From assembly GCF_027920545.1 (NCBI RefSeq), contig NZ_CP115859.1, positions 2,226,001 to 2,290,000 of the forward strand: a stretch of 64,000 bases of DNA. Reading direction: 5' to 3'. The stretch is from Chryseobacterium camelliae (lineage in GTDB: Bacteria; Bacteroidota; Bacteroidia; Flavobacteriales; Weeksellaceae). The translations under genes were made by a program, and so were the position numbers. Below are positions 27,120 to 37,900 of this stretch, piece after piece. Positions within the stretch are counted from its first letter, which is position 1. Each line of letters opens with the position of its first letter. The notes under the pieces were generated by a model. That model was not told where the DNA came from. It saw nothing but the letters and a program-made list of their open reading frames with translations, and did no database searches.

Positions 27120-27590
27120 TTAAGATTTTAAAGCCTTAATTTTCTTTTCCAGATATTCAGAAAAAGTATCGCTTATTTTTTTGTATCCAGGTGTGCCTTT
27201 TCCGTTCTCATTCTCCCATTCACTTAAGTATGAACAATAATAATAGACAGGAGGATTCTCTCCTTCATCATAAAAGAAAAAGTGAAATTGTTCTCCTCCA
27301 TCTAAAGAAGATATCACCCAAAAATCTTTCTCTATTTTATAATTATCTTCAGTTAGTACATTTTCCACAGATTCTCTAAGACTTTTAAATCTATTAAAAC
27401 TTGAAGAACTTGCAGACTGAAAAATGTTATTGTTTTTGCCCCCTAAGAATAAGAATTCACGATAAGAATCGGGAAACTTATTTTTTGAAAATTTTTCCAT
27501 TTCCACAATTTGAGATTCATTAATTCCGTCATTTTTTTCTCCAATGATATCGGGGTTTGCTTTCATTGTTTTTAAATAATTAATTTCCAT
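27120..27590 (-). CDS. SUKH (SMI1/KNR4) family immunity protein
   Basis: 156-residue cytoplasmic protein with the SUKH layout: INESQIVEMEKFSKNKFPDSYREFLFLGG near the N-terminus, then FNRFKSLRES, and an acidic C-terminal half (DEGENPPVYYYC). SUKH proteins neutralise polymorphic nuclease and deaminase toxins. The ATG overlaps the stop of the toxin gene by one base (TAATG), so toxin and immunity are translationally coupled, which strongly supports the pairing. Possible alternative start nine codons in (MKANPD). Confidence 0.85.
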   Translation of the reverse strand: MEINYLKTMKANPDIIGEKNDGINESQIVEMEKFSKNKFPDSYREFLFLGGKNNNIFQSASSSSFNRFKSLRESVENVLTEDNYKIEKDFWVISSLDGGEQFHFFFYDEGENPPVYYYCSYLSEWENENGKGTPGYKKISDTFSEYLEKKIKALKS

Positions 27591-29932
27591 TATTTTCTAG
27601 TATTTAATAAATTTTCCAATTGGTCGTGCCCTTTAACACCTACATGTTTCCCTTTTGAGTTTTTTAAGAAAGGGTGCTCTACACCTATTGTAGCATTATA
27701 CCAATTTCTCCTAATATCTAATTCTCGTTTACACATTATACAAGGTTCATATGTTGTTTTCAAACTAATTTCTAATTTCGCGCCGGACATATCTAGTAAA
27801 ACCAGATCGTTGTCCATTTGTACTAGCATTTTATTTTCACTATCATACCACCTATAGTCATCTTCAACACTATCATAAAAAAGTTTTTTATTTCCAGAAT
27901 TATTTGGTGCACCAATACTATTTTCTATTTTTTGACCTCTTCCAGAATGAGCAATATAATCAAAAAGATGTTCTTCACCATTCTTGAGTGTTACTTTCAC
28001 TTTCATTGAAGCAATATTAGAAAACTCCAAAGAACCTTTTCGATATCGTGTAAGTAATAACAAATCTTCATGTGAAAGTTCTGTAATTCTTTTTGAAAAA
28101 AATGTATCCCAGTTTTGTTTAATCCGACGTCTGTTCATTTGTTTACGTCTGGAATCAAACTTTTTATTTAAATTTGATAAGTAATCTTTTTGTTTTTTTC
28201 CTAATTTTTTCTTAGAAGTTATTTTTTCTTTTATCGCTTCTTGCTTTTTGTTCCATCTTTCCTCAGCCCTCGTTTTAGGTGTACTTGCGACCTCTTCACC
28301 CAAGCCAAAAACTTCATCCACAAGCTTGTTCATTTTAGCGAAAAGTTCTTTTACTCCTTTTTTGAATTCACGAAGAATCATTTGGATGAAATCCAAAATT
28401 CTTGTTATCAAGTCTTTGGTAAAAGTAACGGTTTTTTCAATACCCTGAGAAATTTTTTCTAATGGTTTTAATATGAAAGATTCTATACTTTTAGCCAATT
28501 TTGCTAACGCAGCGGTTCCTCCGGTGAGGAGTGTTTCAATGATAATATCAATGAGGATTCCGATGAAATAGCCATAATAATAAGCTGCTTTTTCTAAAGA
28601 AAAGCCGGTTGCCGCATTCTCAATCCATTTAACCAAACGTATTATGGTTCTAAGTTGAAAAGTGATGGATTGATAAAGAAAATCTTTATAATCAAAATTC
28701 ATAATTCCCCCAATTACATCTTCAATTAACTCTAAGAACATTTCTCCATATTCAACTTTGTTATCTGAGATGTTTCTCATTTCATAAACGGCTTTAAATA
28801 CAAATCCAATCAATGAAAAAATACCGGCAATAATATCAATAATACTATTATAGATTCCACATAAAAAAGCATTAGCAATTTGGAAGCTTTTATAAATAAT
28901 GTGCTGCATTCCGGTTAATGGATCAGCCAGATAATCTTCTATGCTATCAATTTGTTTAAAAAAAAGATTCAATGCTTTATCTACTCTGTTGTAGATATAA
29001 TCAGGAAAAAGAGGAGAAGCTGCCCTAAGCAAGTTTTTAAAATACATTTTTATAGTATCAATTTTTTCAAAGAGAGCTTTTACCACTTTGGAAATTACTT
29101 GCTTTTGTCCATTAAGATTTTCATATGGATTTTGAGGCGCTTCATGCTCATAGAATTTTTTAAACTCATTATAAAGAACTTCGGGAATAAAAGTCGGAGT
29201 ATATTCTCCTTCCCCGGGATTAGGATTCCAACCTTTTTCAGAGATCTTTAGACCTTCTATACCAATTGAAATGCCTGCAAAAAACTTTTCTGCCTCCTGA
29301 AAGATCTGTTTGGTGAAAAAATTAAATACTTTTGCAACTGCTGCATCTTTTAATCCTAAAAACCAACTTATTAAATCAACCTTATTTCTATAGATTCCAT
29401 CTTCGATTAATTCTTTTAGTTTATCCGGTGTTATGGTGACTTCATGTTTTCTTGTAAAAGTCAAAAGGTCTGCAAAAGGAATATCTTTTTTGCTAGTAAG
29501 ATTGGCACCAGCAACTGCTCTTAAAACCGTATTGTAATTATACTTATCATCTATTTCTAAAAAAAGAATAAGTTCATTACTTTGTGGTAATGCTTCCATA
29601 AAGAGTTGAAGAAGGAAAGCTCCGTTTTTACTTGCAAAAAGAACCACATCGATTCCTCCAATAGTTTCTGCAAAACGATTTCGGTAGATTATTACTTCTT
29701 CAATATTTTTTGTGAATACTGGTTCATCAGAATAAATTTGAAACCCTTTGGTTTCTGCAACTGGCCTACCGTTGTAATAGGTGTTAGCTATTTGTTTTGT
29801 AGTTTTTTGTTTTAATTCTGTTGGAGTCTTTAAGCTTGGCGTTTCTTGTGTAGTATTATTCGGACTATTTCCTCCCAAAATCTTATCGAAAGAATTTCCA
29901 ATAAGAGGATTATTTAATATTTCTAAACTCAT
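27590..29932 (-). CDS. 780-residue effector with C-terminal deaminase-like toxin domain
   Basis: Large protein without a signal peptide. Residues 1-250 are unrecognised; two hydrophobic stretches (about 351-385 and 451-482) could insert in membranes; 490-610 is coiled and very basic. The C-terminal 130 residues fit the deaminase fold used in bacterial toxins: YDSENKML with D697-S-E699 in the place of the H/C-x-E motif, and YEPCIMCKREL with C731 and C734 as zinc ligands. It is followed by an overlapping SUKH immunity gene and preceded by tail-fibre-like genes, so delivery by a phage-tail-like particle is plausible. Target (nucleic acid or nucleotide) unknown. Confidence 0.75.
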   Translation of the reverse strand: MSLEILNNPLIGNSFDKILGGNSPNNTTQETPSLKTPTELKQKTTKQIANTYYNGRPVAETKGFQIYSDEPVFTKNIEEVIIYRNRFAETIGGIDVVLFASKNGAFLLQLFMEALPQSNELILFLEIDDKYNYNTVLRAVAGANLTSKKDIPFADLLTFTRKHEVTITPDKLKELIEDGIYRNKVDLISWFLGLKDAAVAKVFNFFTKQIFQEAEKFFAGISIGIEGLKISEKGWNPNPGEGEYTPTFIPEVLYNEFKKFYEHEAPQNPYENLNGQKQVISKVVKALFEKIDTIKMYFKNLLRAASPLFPDYIYNRVDKALNLFFKQIDSIEDYLADPLTGMQHIIYKSFQIANAFLCGIYNSIIDIIAGIFSLIGFVFKAVYEMRNISDNKVEYGEMFLELIEDVIGGIMNFDYKDFLYQSITFQLRTIIRLVKWIENAATGFSLEKAAYYYGYFIGILIDIIIETLLTGGTAALAKLAKSIESFILKPLEKISQGIEKTVTFTKDLITRILDFIQMILREFKKGVKELFAKMNKLVDEVFGLGEEVASTPKTRAEERWNKKQEAIKEKITSKKKLGKKQKDYLSNLNKKFDSRRKQMNRRRIKQNWDTFFSKRITELSHEDLLLLTRYRKGSLEFSNIASMKVKVTLKNGEEHLFDYIAHSGRGQKIENSIGAPNNSGNKKLFYDSVEDDYRWYDSENKMLVQMDNDLVLLDMSGAKLEISLKTTYEPCIMCKRELDIRRNWYNATIGVEHPFLKNSKGKHVGVKGHDQLENLLNTRK

Positions 29933-29956
29933 TTTGTGATTTTTGGTGTTAATAAA

Positions 29957-29977
29957 GGCAGAGTTTTAGGCTCTGCC
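29957..29977. terminator. Hairpin between small fibre gene and toxin gene
   Basis: GGCAGAG and CTCTGCC arms with a 7-base loop; on the minus strand it is followed by TTTATT. A weak terminator that could lower toxin expression relative to the fibres. Confidence 0.45.
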
Positions 29978-30003
29978 AGTTTTGATTAATTGAGTGTGAG
30001 ATT

Positions 30004-30483
30004 TTAGTTATATACCCTTATTTCGATCATTCCTAATGGGATCTCAAGATCACTAGCAGCAGTTAAAGAAAATCGAATTTCGGTATCGGAAGAGAAGCTA
30101 TATGCCGGGGTAGTTGCCGTGGAATAAGTAGGGGCAAAAGACATATTCATCATCACAATGGTTTTACTATCTACGAATTGGCCTCCGGTCAAAACTCCTG
30201 TATAGGCGGCTGTTCCTGTTTTGCTCCAAGTAATAGAGCCTAAATTGTTGTCCAGGACAGTTGCAATTAAATTAAAAGAAGAATCTACTTGTAATCTCGC
30301 AACATAAGCTTTATAGTTCTTTGTTTCTGTAGTAGTATGAGTTTTTAAATCGCCATTAGAGTCAATAGCATAATCTGTGTAAGTAGTAGAACCCGGTGCT
30401 GCTACCTGGTAAATAACATTTACTTCTCTTTCTTCTTCAGGAGGTAATGCATTTACTCGTATAATTTTTCCAATATTGGACAT
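30004..30483 (-). CDS. Short fibre-like protein sharing the N-terminus of the large fibre
   Basis: 159 residues. The first 50 residues (MSNIGKIIRVNALPPEEE, NVIYQVAAPGSTTYTDYAID, NGDLKT) are nearly the same as those of the 1426-residue fibre next door, while the rest differs and is beta-rich, with many Ser/Thr/Ala. This is the pattern of proteins that share a docking segment but carry different distal domains. No signal peptide. Likely a second fibre, a fibre tip or a cargo adapter of the same particle. No enzymatic motif seen. Confidence 0.7.
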   Translation of the reverse strand: MSNIGKIIRVNALPPEEEREVNVIYQVAAPGSTTYTDYAIDSNGDLKTHTTTETKNYKAYVARLQVDSSFNLIATVLDNNLGSITWSKTGTAAYTGVLTGGQFVDSKTIVMMNMSFAPTYSTATTPAYSFSSDTEIRFSLTAASDLEIPLGMIEIRVYN

Positions 30484-30610
30484 TGTTTTTGTTTTTTTAG
30501 TTAATAATTTGATTAAAAAGAGTCTCTCGTAATAATAATTCTTGAAAGAACTGAGTTGAGAGATGTTTTAAGAGAGGGGGCATTCTTAGGTTATTTTGTC
30601 TGCGACAGTT

Positions 30611-33600
30611 TTATATTATCGAAACATGATCATTTTCAGATATTTTCAATAGTTTTCCGCTGCCCCATGACATATAGACTGTGGTTTTCCCTGGTGAGAC
30701 TACGTCTACTGCACCATATCCTTCTACGTTTATTCTTAAATCAGCGCCGGAGCCAGATACATTGGAGAATTGATAGTATTGGTTATCTTTTAAATAAGTG
30801 ATATTAACAGATCCGTTTGAAGCGCCTTCGAAAACAATATTATACTTTTTAACACGGGTGTCATCAAGATCAAAATGGCTACTATCTATTAATCTGTATA
30901 CTTCCAGTATTTCAAAGTCATCATTATCGCGGACAACGTTTGATAAACTTGCTGTCAATTGTTCTAAGTTTACCGCATGATCTCCGTTTGTTGCTGCCGG
31001 TATAGCCGGGCTGGAGGTAAATGTTTTATTGCCGTTGATTGCCTCGTCTCCATTGGCATTCACAAATCTTTCATCGGAAGCCGTTTGATTGAAGTAGTTT
31101 TGCTGTAAAAATGTTGTTAAATAAGATTCAGTAACATAGTTAACATTATTACCGGATAGAACCCGACCTTTAGCATCAACGTTTACACTATTATATGTTC
31201 CTGCCGAAACTCCTGAATTAGCTAATGTCATGGCAAAACCAACATTTCCGGAACCGTCAACGGAAGCAGATCCGGTTACATCTCCTGAATAAGACAATGT
31301 TCTTGGAGCCGTCCATTTTGTTGCTGATAAAACATTTTTCGCAGCATCTGAAGTATTGTCTGCATTGGATAGTCCTATGTCTGTTTTAGACAGATTAACC
31401 ACGCCTGTTTGTCCGTTTACAGAATCTACGGCTCCGGAGGTAATATAAATATAAGAAGAACCGCTCCATCTATAGGTTTTATTGGTATCTAAAGCAACAT
31501 AGATCTTACCCGATTCTCCAGTATTTGGGAATGATGTCAAATTTGTAAATTCTAAGACGTCATCCACATAGCTTGGTAATTGTGTAGTAGGAATTAACCC
31601 GTTTGTGTCTAATGTGGCAATTCCGTTGGCGGCTCCTTTTTGTGAAGATGGAATAAAGCTGGAAGTACTCCAACTTTGTGTTGCTACATCCTGACCGTTA
31701 ATTGATAATGCCCCATTAACTGCTATTCCTCCGGAGCTAATATATAAAGGATAGTTACCACCTGCTGAAAATGCGTGAAGTGATCCCGCCTGGTGATATA
31801 CAGTGCCGACAGATGGGTTACCAAAAAATAATTGATTGAGGTTATTGGCATTAAAAACTTGGTTTCCATTTAATACAGGTGAAACAAACGCATTTCCAGT
31901 AAAGAAACCGGCTTCATCAATTCTTGCTTTTTCTGTGTAGGTAACTCCATTATCATATGAAAACTCAAAAGAATATCCTAAAGAATTTGTACCATTTCCT
32001 CTTTTGTTTCCGACTCTCCATCTAGTACTATAATGCGTATATTCGTGACCGGAAACTAAACCTTCCACACCTGCGGATGTTTTGTAAACTATAACATTGT
32101 TTTGGTCATTTCCTTTAAAATCTACAATTGATGAAGGGCTAAATGTTTTACTTCCGTCTATAATTTGATTAGTAGAACGAGTAACATAATTATCTGGATT
32201 AAAATTTTGTGTCGTCCAAAATTCCATCCAATCCCTAACACCATTAACTCCTTCTTTAGTTCTATACCAAAGTCTAGGCGGGACACCAGCATGACCATTA
32301 TTATAATAAAAATCTAAATTATTATCGCCATTAAAATTTCCCTTAAATTTAATATACCCACCATAAGAAGCTCCATTAGGTCTATCTGTACCTCCCCAAT
32401 CAGAACCATAATAACTTGAAATATATCCTCCATTGGGTATTTCAGCATCTAATGTGGTAGCAACTACTCCGATTTCATTAGAATGAATACTATTATTTCT
32501 AAATACATTGGTAATATCAGAGGGGACAACAGGATTAGGTAAATTAACATTATCCCAAATTTTTCTAAATGGATAACTGCTTGGATTATCTGAAAGATAC
32601 CAGTTTCTATGCCACAATTCGCCACCATTCTGATGAAAAAATTCAGATGTAAAGGAATTGGCTGACATTTTCATAAATGTACCATAAGTGCTATTGTTAG
32701 GAAAATTTGTATTTCCTGAACCATTTCCTGTTTCTATTGAAATTATTGCACTGCCTTGGTCACCTATATTGTTAGCATCTACATTTGATTGGAAGATTCT
32801 TCCTTTGTTTGCTAAAAAATCGTTTAATGCTTTATGACCTCCACCACCAGTAAGAACATAATTATCATCTGAACCTGATCTTTTATATCCTGCTGCATTA
32901 ACATAAGCCCAACCATTACTTTCTGACAATATACCTAAATCATTTGCTGATTGTCTGTTTATTCTCAAAATATTTGGCTTATCACCTAAAGCAACGTCTC
33001 CTGAAGATACATAACCAACTGATTCTATACTATGATTAAAAGTAGTTTTAGCATCTTCAACAACTATCTTTTCCTTTGCGTCTCTATAAATTATAAAGTT
33101 TTTATCATTCAAAGTACCCACTAGAAACCCGCCTGGTAATGATTGTACAAATCCTCTAGCATTATTTACGATGTCACCATCTAATGCCCATTGAGTATAA
33201 GAACCAACAAATCTTTTAATACTATGTATATCAGTATCACCTACAACAGGAACATAATTACTAGCATCTACAGATGATAATACTTTTGTCCAAGCAGTCC
33301 AAGTAGTTCCAGAATGTCTGATTCTTTTATATACATCACCTGCTATACCATTTCCAAGAATTGTAAAAGTTTGAGCTATCCAATCATCAGAATAATTTTC
33401 TACTAATAAAGTACCAATTGTACTCACAGGAGTATTTGTCCAAATATAATCACTTCTTAACCCTGATAGTATTTCATTATTAGCATCTGTACCAGCTTGT
33501 GAAGATCTTAATGGAAATGGATTTAGATTTCCAGAATGCCATAAATATCTTACAGGATTCCATGTTTCAGTATCACCATTTCTAGTTCTTACTCCAATTA

Positions 33601-34891
33601 TATTATCATTAATATAGTTAGCAAATAATTCTGTTGAATAATCTTTTGCAGGGTGTCCAGAAAAATTAATTACTGAACCTGCATGTCCTGTTCCTGCCCA
33701 ATTATAATCAAACCAGGATTTATTAATTCTTGTATCTGAACCATTATTTATACTGTCAGTTAAGTCAATGTTGTGATAATTTTCTAGTTGACTTGATAAA
33801 ACAAAATCAGAAATAGCCTTATGTCCCCCTCCCGCAAGAAGTAATGAATTATCATCAAAACCTGATTTAATATAACCTTTAGCTAATAAAAAGTTATAAT
33901 CCGAATCATCTGTATTTCTAAAACTAAATTGATTTGAATTTCTTAAACTTATAGTTCCTGCATAATTTCCAGGCTGATGAAATCCTATTGATGGGTATAT
34001 AGTAGAGCTATTTCCTCTTACCTCAATTGCGCTTTCATCATATCTACTACCATTAGCTCCCCTAAAAATTTTCCTACCATCTGCTATTTGCTCAGTATTC
34101 AGCGTCATGTAGTTGGTAAGATCAACGGTTTCAGAAAGCTTATCCCATCCGGGAACTCCGGTATTATTTAAATCAATAACCCAGACATAGTTAGATCCGG
34201 TGTCTATAATATTCCATACATCTCCCTCCGTATTTCCTGAGCTCGGTAATGAAGCAAAATCAGCTACCGATCCTTTCGGTCTGTATACAGCAGAAAGTTT
34301 GGCGTCTACTTCTGTTTTATCATAGAATAAATTATCCGTTTGCGCTGAGGTGTAATAATCAGCCAATGTATTATTTAAAGCGGTTTGTGAAGTAAAGTTA
34401 TCGGTGATGTATTTTCTTTGTACATAATGCTCATCACTTGTTGGCGGGATATAACCATCACCTTGCAAGCCAGAAGTATCTATAATCGCAGAAAATTGGC
34501 TATCAGACGCTGTTGCTGTTATTTCTATACCTGTATCATGGTGTAAATGGATAGAAGAGGAGGTATTATCTGTATCTCTACGTGATTCAGCAAGTACACT
34601 GCCCCCTTCTTGAATCGCTAAAACAGCTTTGGACAAATCGGGTGTATTGGATATAAATCCTACAGCGCCTTCTTTGCTGGTATCTACTTCTATATTTTTA
34701 GTTAGAGGTTTTCCTTCTACTGTTCCTGTTAACGGGACGTAACATGGTGTTTTTAAATCCCCATTAGCATCAATAGCATAATCTTTATAAGTAGCTGCAC
34801 CTGGTGCAGCTACTTGGTAAATGACATTGTTTTCTCTTTTGTCAGGAGGGGGCAATGCATTTACTCTTATAATTTTTCCTATATCGGACAT
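30611..34891 (-). CDS. Large phage-tail-fibre-like protein
   Basis: 1426-residue repetitive, beta-rich protein with fibre features: a docking N-terminus (MSDIGKIIRVNALPP), a segment YRPKGSVADFASLPSSG used in phage fibres, repeats of the type GFDDNSLLLAGGGHKAISDF and GSDDNYVLTGGGGHKALNDF, and linkers such as NLSKTDIGLSNADNTSDAAK. The C-terminal 100 residues (from DDFEILEVYRL) form a distinct end domain and show no peptidase-chaperone motif. No signal peptide. Predicted to be the receptor-binding fibre of a tail-like particle or prophage. Neighbouring structural genes such as sheath, tube and baseplate are absent. Confidence 0.82.
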   Translation of the reverse strand: MSDIGKIIRVNALPPPDKRENNVIYQVAAPGAATYKDYAIDANGDLKTPCYVPLTGTVEGKPLTKNIEVDTSKEGAVGFISNTPDLSKAVLAIQEGGSVLAESRRDTDNTSSSIHLHHDTGIEITATASDSQFSAIIDTSGLQGDGYIPPTSDEHYVQRKYITDNFTSQTALNNTLADYYTSAQTDNLFYDKTEVDAKLSAVYRPKGSVADFASLPSSGNTEGDVWNIIDTGSNYVWVIDLNNTGVPGWDKLSETVDLTNYMTLNTEQIADGRKIFRGANGSRYDESAIEVRGNSSTIYPSIGFHQPGNYAGTISLRNSNQFSFRNTDDSDYNFLLAKGYIKSGFDDNSLLLAGGGHKAISDFVLSSQLENYHNIDLTDSINNGSDTRINKSWFDYNWAGTGHAGSVINFSGHPAKDYSTELFANYINDNIIGVRTRNGDTETWNPVRYLWHSGNLNPFPLRSSQAGTDANNEILSGLRSDYIWTNTPVSTIGTLLVENYSDDWIAQTFTILGNGIAGDVYKRIRHSGTTWTAWTKVLSSVDASNYVPVVGDTDIHSIKRFVGSYTQWALDGDIVNNARGFVQSLPGGFLVGTLNDKNFIIYRDAKEKIVVEDAKTTFNHSIESVGYVSSGDVALGDKPNILRINRQSANDLGILSESNGWAYVNAAGYKRSGSDDNYVLTGGGGHKALNDFLANKGRIFQSNVDANNIGDQGSAIISIETGNGSGNTNFPNNSTYGTFMKMSANSFTSEFFHQNGGELWHRNWYLSDNPSSYPFRKIWDNVNLPNPVVPSDITNVFRNNSIHSNEIGVVATTLDAEIPNGGYISSYYGSDWGGTDRPNGASYGGYIKFKGNFNGDNNLDFYYNNGHAGVPPRLWYRTKEGVNGVRDWMEFWTTQNFNPDNYVTRSTNQIIDGSKTFSPSSIVDFKGNDQNNVIVYKTSAGVEGLVSGHEYTHYSTRWRVGNKRGNGTNSLGYSFEFSYDNGVTYTEKARIDEAGFFTGNAFVSPVLNGNQVFNANNLNQLFFGNPSVGTVYHQAGSLHAFSAGGNYPLYISSGGIAVNGALSINGQDVATQSWSTSSFIPSSQKGAANGIATLDTNGLIPTTQLPSYVDDVLEFTNLTSFPNTGESGKIYVALDTNKTYRWSGSSYIYITSGAVDSVNGQTGVVNLSKTDIGLSNADNTSDAAKNVLSATKWTAPRTLSYSGDVTGSASVDGSGNVGFAMTLANSGVSAGTYNSVNVDAKGRVLSGNNVNYVTESYLTTFLQQNYFNQTASDERFVNANGDEAINGNKTFTSSPAIPAATNGDHAVNLEQLTASLSNVVRDNDDFEILEVYRLIDSSHFDLDDTRVKKYNIVFEGASNGSVNITYLKDNQYYQFSNVSGSGADLRINVEGYGAVDVVSPGKTTVYMSWGSGKLLKISENDHVSII

Positions 34892-34909
34892 TTTGTTATT
34901 TTTTTTAAA

Positions 34910-37900
34910 TTAAACCCAGTCTCCTGTAATGACGCTTCCACTGTTTTCCTGTATACCAAGAAGGTTGTCATTTTTTTCAAAATTGAATTTCTCTTCAGTA
35001 ATTACTTCAGAAGGAACTTCGAAATCATCTGGATTTTCAGTTGTGAATGGTAAGGCATGAGCTACTTTCAACCCAATACTTTCTGCCTGAAGGATATTCA
35101 ATGTCGTAGGAAGTCTTGTTAACCATGCTTTTCCTTGTTTTTCTCCTTTTGGCTGTTTCATTTCATCAACAATTGACAGATAAAGGTCATCACCGATTAC
35201 AGGAACTTCGCCGCCATTCCAGATTTTTCCGGTGGCTAAATAGAATTGTACAACATCTTCAAATCCTGGGCGAACAGTTACGATCACTCTTGCCATTCCA
35301 CTTTGTAAGAAAGCTCTGAATAAAGGATCCGTATTTTCCGACTGATAAAGATCATCCCAATTTTGTTTGTCGCCCCAGTAATAAGGATACAGATAATAAG
35401 AAAGATTCTCCCATTCAAAAGCTTGTTCCATGAATTTTACGAAAGCCGTATACTTATCTAGTTTTGAAGAAAGTTTAGTTTCATAATCTTTAAAAGTGTT
35501 TCCTTGTGTTAATCCCGATAAACCATAGCCGTGTGTAGAATCTGTTGCTCTATCTGTCATATATGAAATACAGTTTTTACGTAAAACAGTATTTTCAATC
35601 TGTCGGTAGAAATTAGGATTTGAATCTTTAATTTCTACGGCCTTACTTTTTTCTTCCTCTAATTTATTGTTGTATTCTACTAAAGCCTCTTCATAAGCAT
35701 CAATAACAGCTTTAAATACTTTTTGCTGCCAAGCAGCTTTAGCTTCTTGTGTAAGCTCACAATAAATGGAAATATTAATATATGAAGTATAATAACTAGA
35801 TGAATACGCAGCGATAGGGATACTTTTTCTAAATTCCTGAGTAAAAGGTGTGTATCCTTGTCCTTCATATCTTCCCCCATTTTGTAATCCTCCAAAAGAA
35901 ACAAAAATAACATCTCCTGCACTTGCTGTTAATCCTCTCCCGTTATTAAGGTTTTCCATACCTGAAAGCCATGCTTTTGCTTTTTTCGCAGCATAACCAT
36001 CTGGAATTGTTAAAGTATCTTTGTCACTGAAAAATAGAGATTTTGGATCTGCTCCACTAAATGATAATCCTTTACCTAATGTGATACTGCTTTCTGGTTT
36101 TTGATCTATTTCGACATTATATTTACTTGCCCAATATTTTAGTTTTGTATCATCAATTAAGTCTCCATAATTGGCAATCTGCATATTTCCACTTGCTCTC
36201 GGATCTTCAGGCTTTATCAAATTTGTTTGATCCGCAGTTTTAGCATTTGTCATCCCTAATGAATGTAGTTTAGCCGGCTCAGGAATCATAAATTCAAACA
36301 TCATACGCTTACCATAGTTATAAACTTGATTTTTCATCAGTTTATCTACCCATCTGTAAACTCCTACAACATGCTTGTCTCCTTTTCTATTATCAAATCC
36401 ATGAGAATTATTTTCTTCAAATTCGTCAATAATTTTTTCAATTCTCTCCTCATGTACTTTGGTTACAATCCTATCTAGAGCTCTTGCTGTAACATCCTGG
36501 GATTGGGTAACGGCCTGCCTTGTACTTTCTTCTTTGGATTTATGATTGGCATAATTTGTACCCAAGTCTAAAATGTAATTTTCTCCAAATTTCATATGAG
36601 CATTTGCTGAAACCCCAATATCCGTTGCCTCCTGCATTATCTTTGAAATTTCGTTTTGCATTTCATATCGATTAGCAGTTGTTGTATCTGTGAGCTGCTC
36701 TCTTTCTGAATCAGAAGATGTCGTGGTGGTATTCTCACTTCTTCTTAATTTTCGGGTAGATTTTTCACGATATTCCCTGGCCATAATATTCTCAATATTG
36801 GCTACTTCACCTTCTACATAAGCATGAGTGCTTTGCTCAACTTTTAGATAATCAGCAATACCAATATTTTTAAACCCAAATCCGGAAGGAATGAAAGTAT
36901 TTTCTTCATCCACAATTACCGGAGGTTCGCCTTCTTCAACTTCAAGCTCAAATGCCCCTGAACTACATGTTCTTGCTTGAATTCCCGGAACCAAAATTTC
37001 CGTAGTTCTTCCGTTCGAAAAGACAATTTTCACTCTCAAAGTAGCATCCTGAATACTGTAAAAGTCTACTCCTGGGTAATGCATATCATTTAAGAAAATT
37101 GTATTTCCAGTTCTCGATTTCACAAAATAATCGCTGTCAATGCTTGTTGGTGAATTATTAGGAATCAAATTGTAAGAAATGTAGCTTACATCCCATGATG
37201 AATCAGGCACGGTTAAAGCCAAGTCTTGAGTATACGCTTTATAAATAAATTTTGGACAGACCTGATAGGTAAAAGGAACTGAAATGGTTCTGGAAACAGG
37301 AACAATTACTCCACCGATGCTTGTATAAGCCTCATCATTTCCCGCAGTATTTTCAAGAATTATATTATTAAGCCTCTCTACAGTTTCATTGATTGCCGAA
37401 GTGACTTCTGCAAATGTATTTCTCCCTTCTAATGATGCTTCAAGATCAGCAATATCTTGTTCTGAAGAACGTTCGATAGGTGTTTCTGTTGGTTCAAATC
37501 TATAACCTAAAACATCCAGTAATGATTCAATATTTTCCGGTTTTAATGAGCTGGCTAAGGATTCTGGAGCAATTTCTTCTCTGAAATTAAACTCAAATCC
37601 AGGAAGTTTTGGAAAGGGAATTGCTCTCGGCTGTTGGCAAGGGTCTTCCGGGTTATATTCTGTTCCGGAAGGTCTTACTCCGCAATACTCTGTTCTTGCA
37701 GCTTCAACAGCTTCACTGTATTCCTGGATAAGAGGTTCAATGATTGCTTGATGAGCTTCATTTTGAGTTTTATATTCAGCTTGATATTCTTTATGATATT
37801 GTTTTTCAATCCCAGAAAGGTTTTTCTTTAAGCTTTCGATTCGGGCAAGCTTGATTTTAGCGGTAGAAATCTCCTGCTGTTGCTTCATTTCCTCGGTTGG

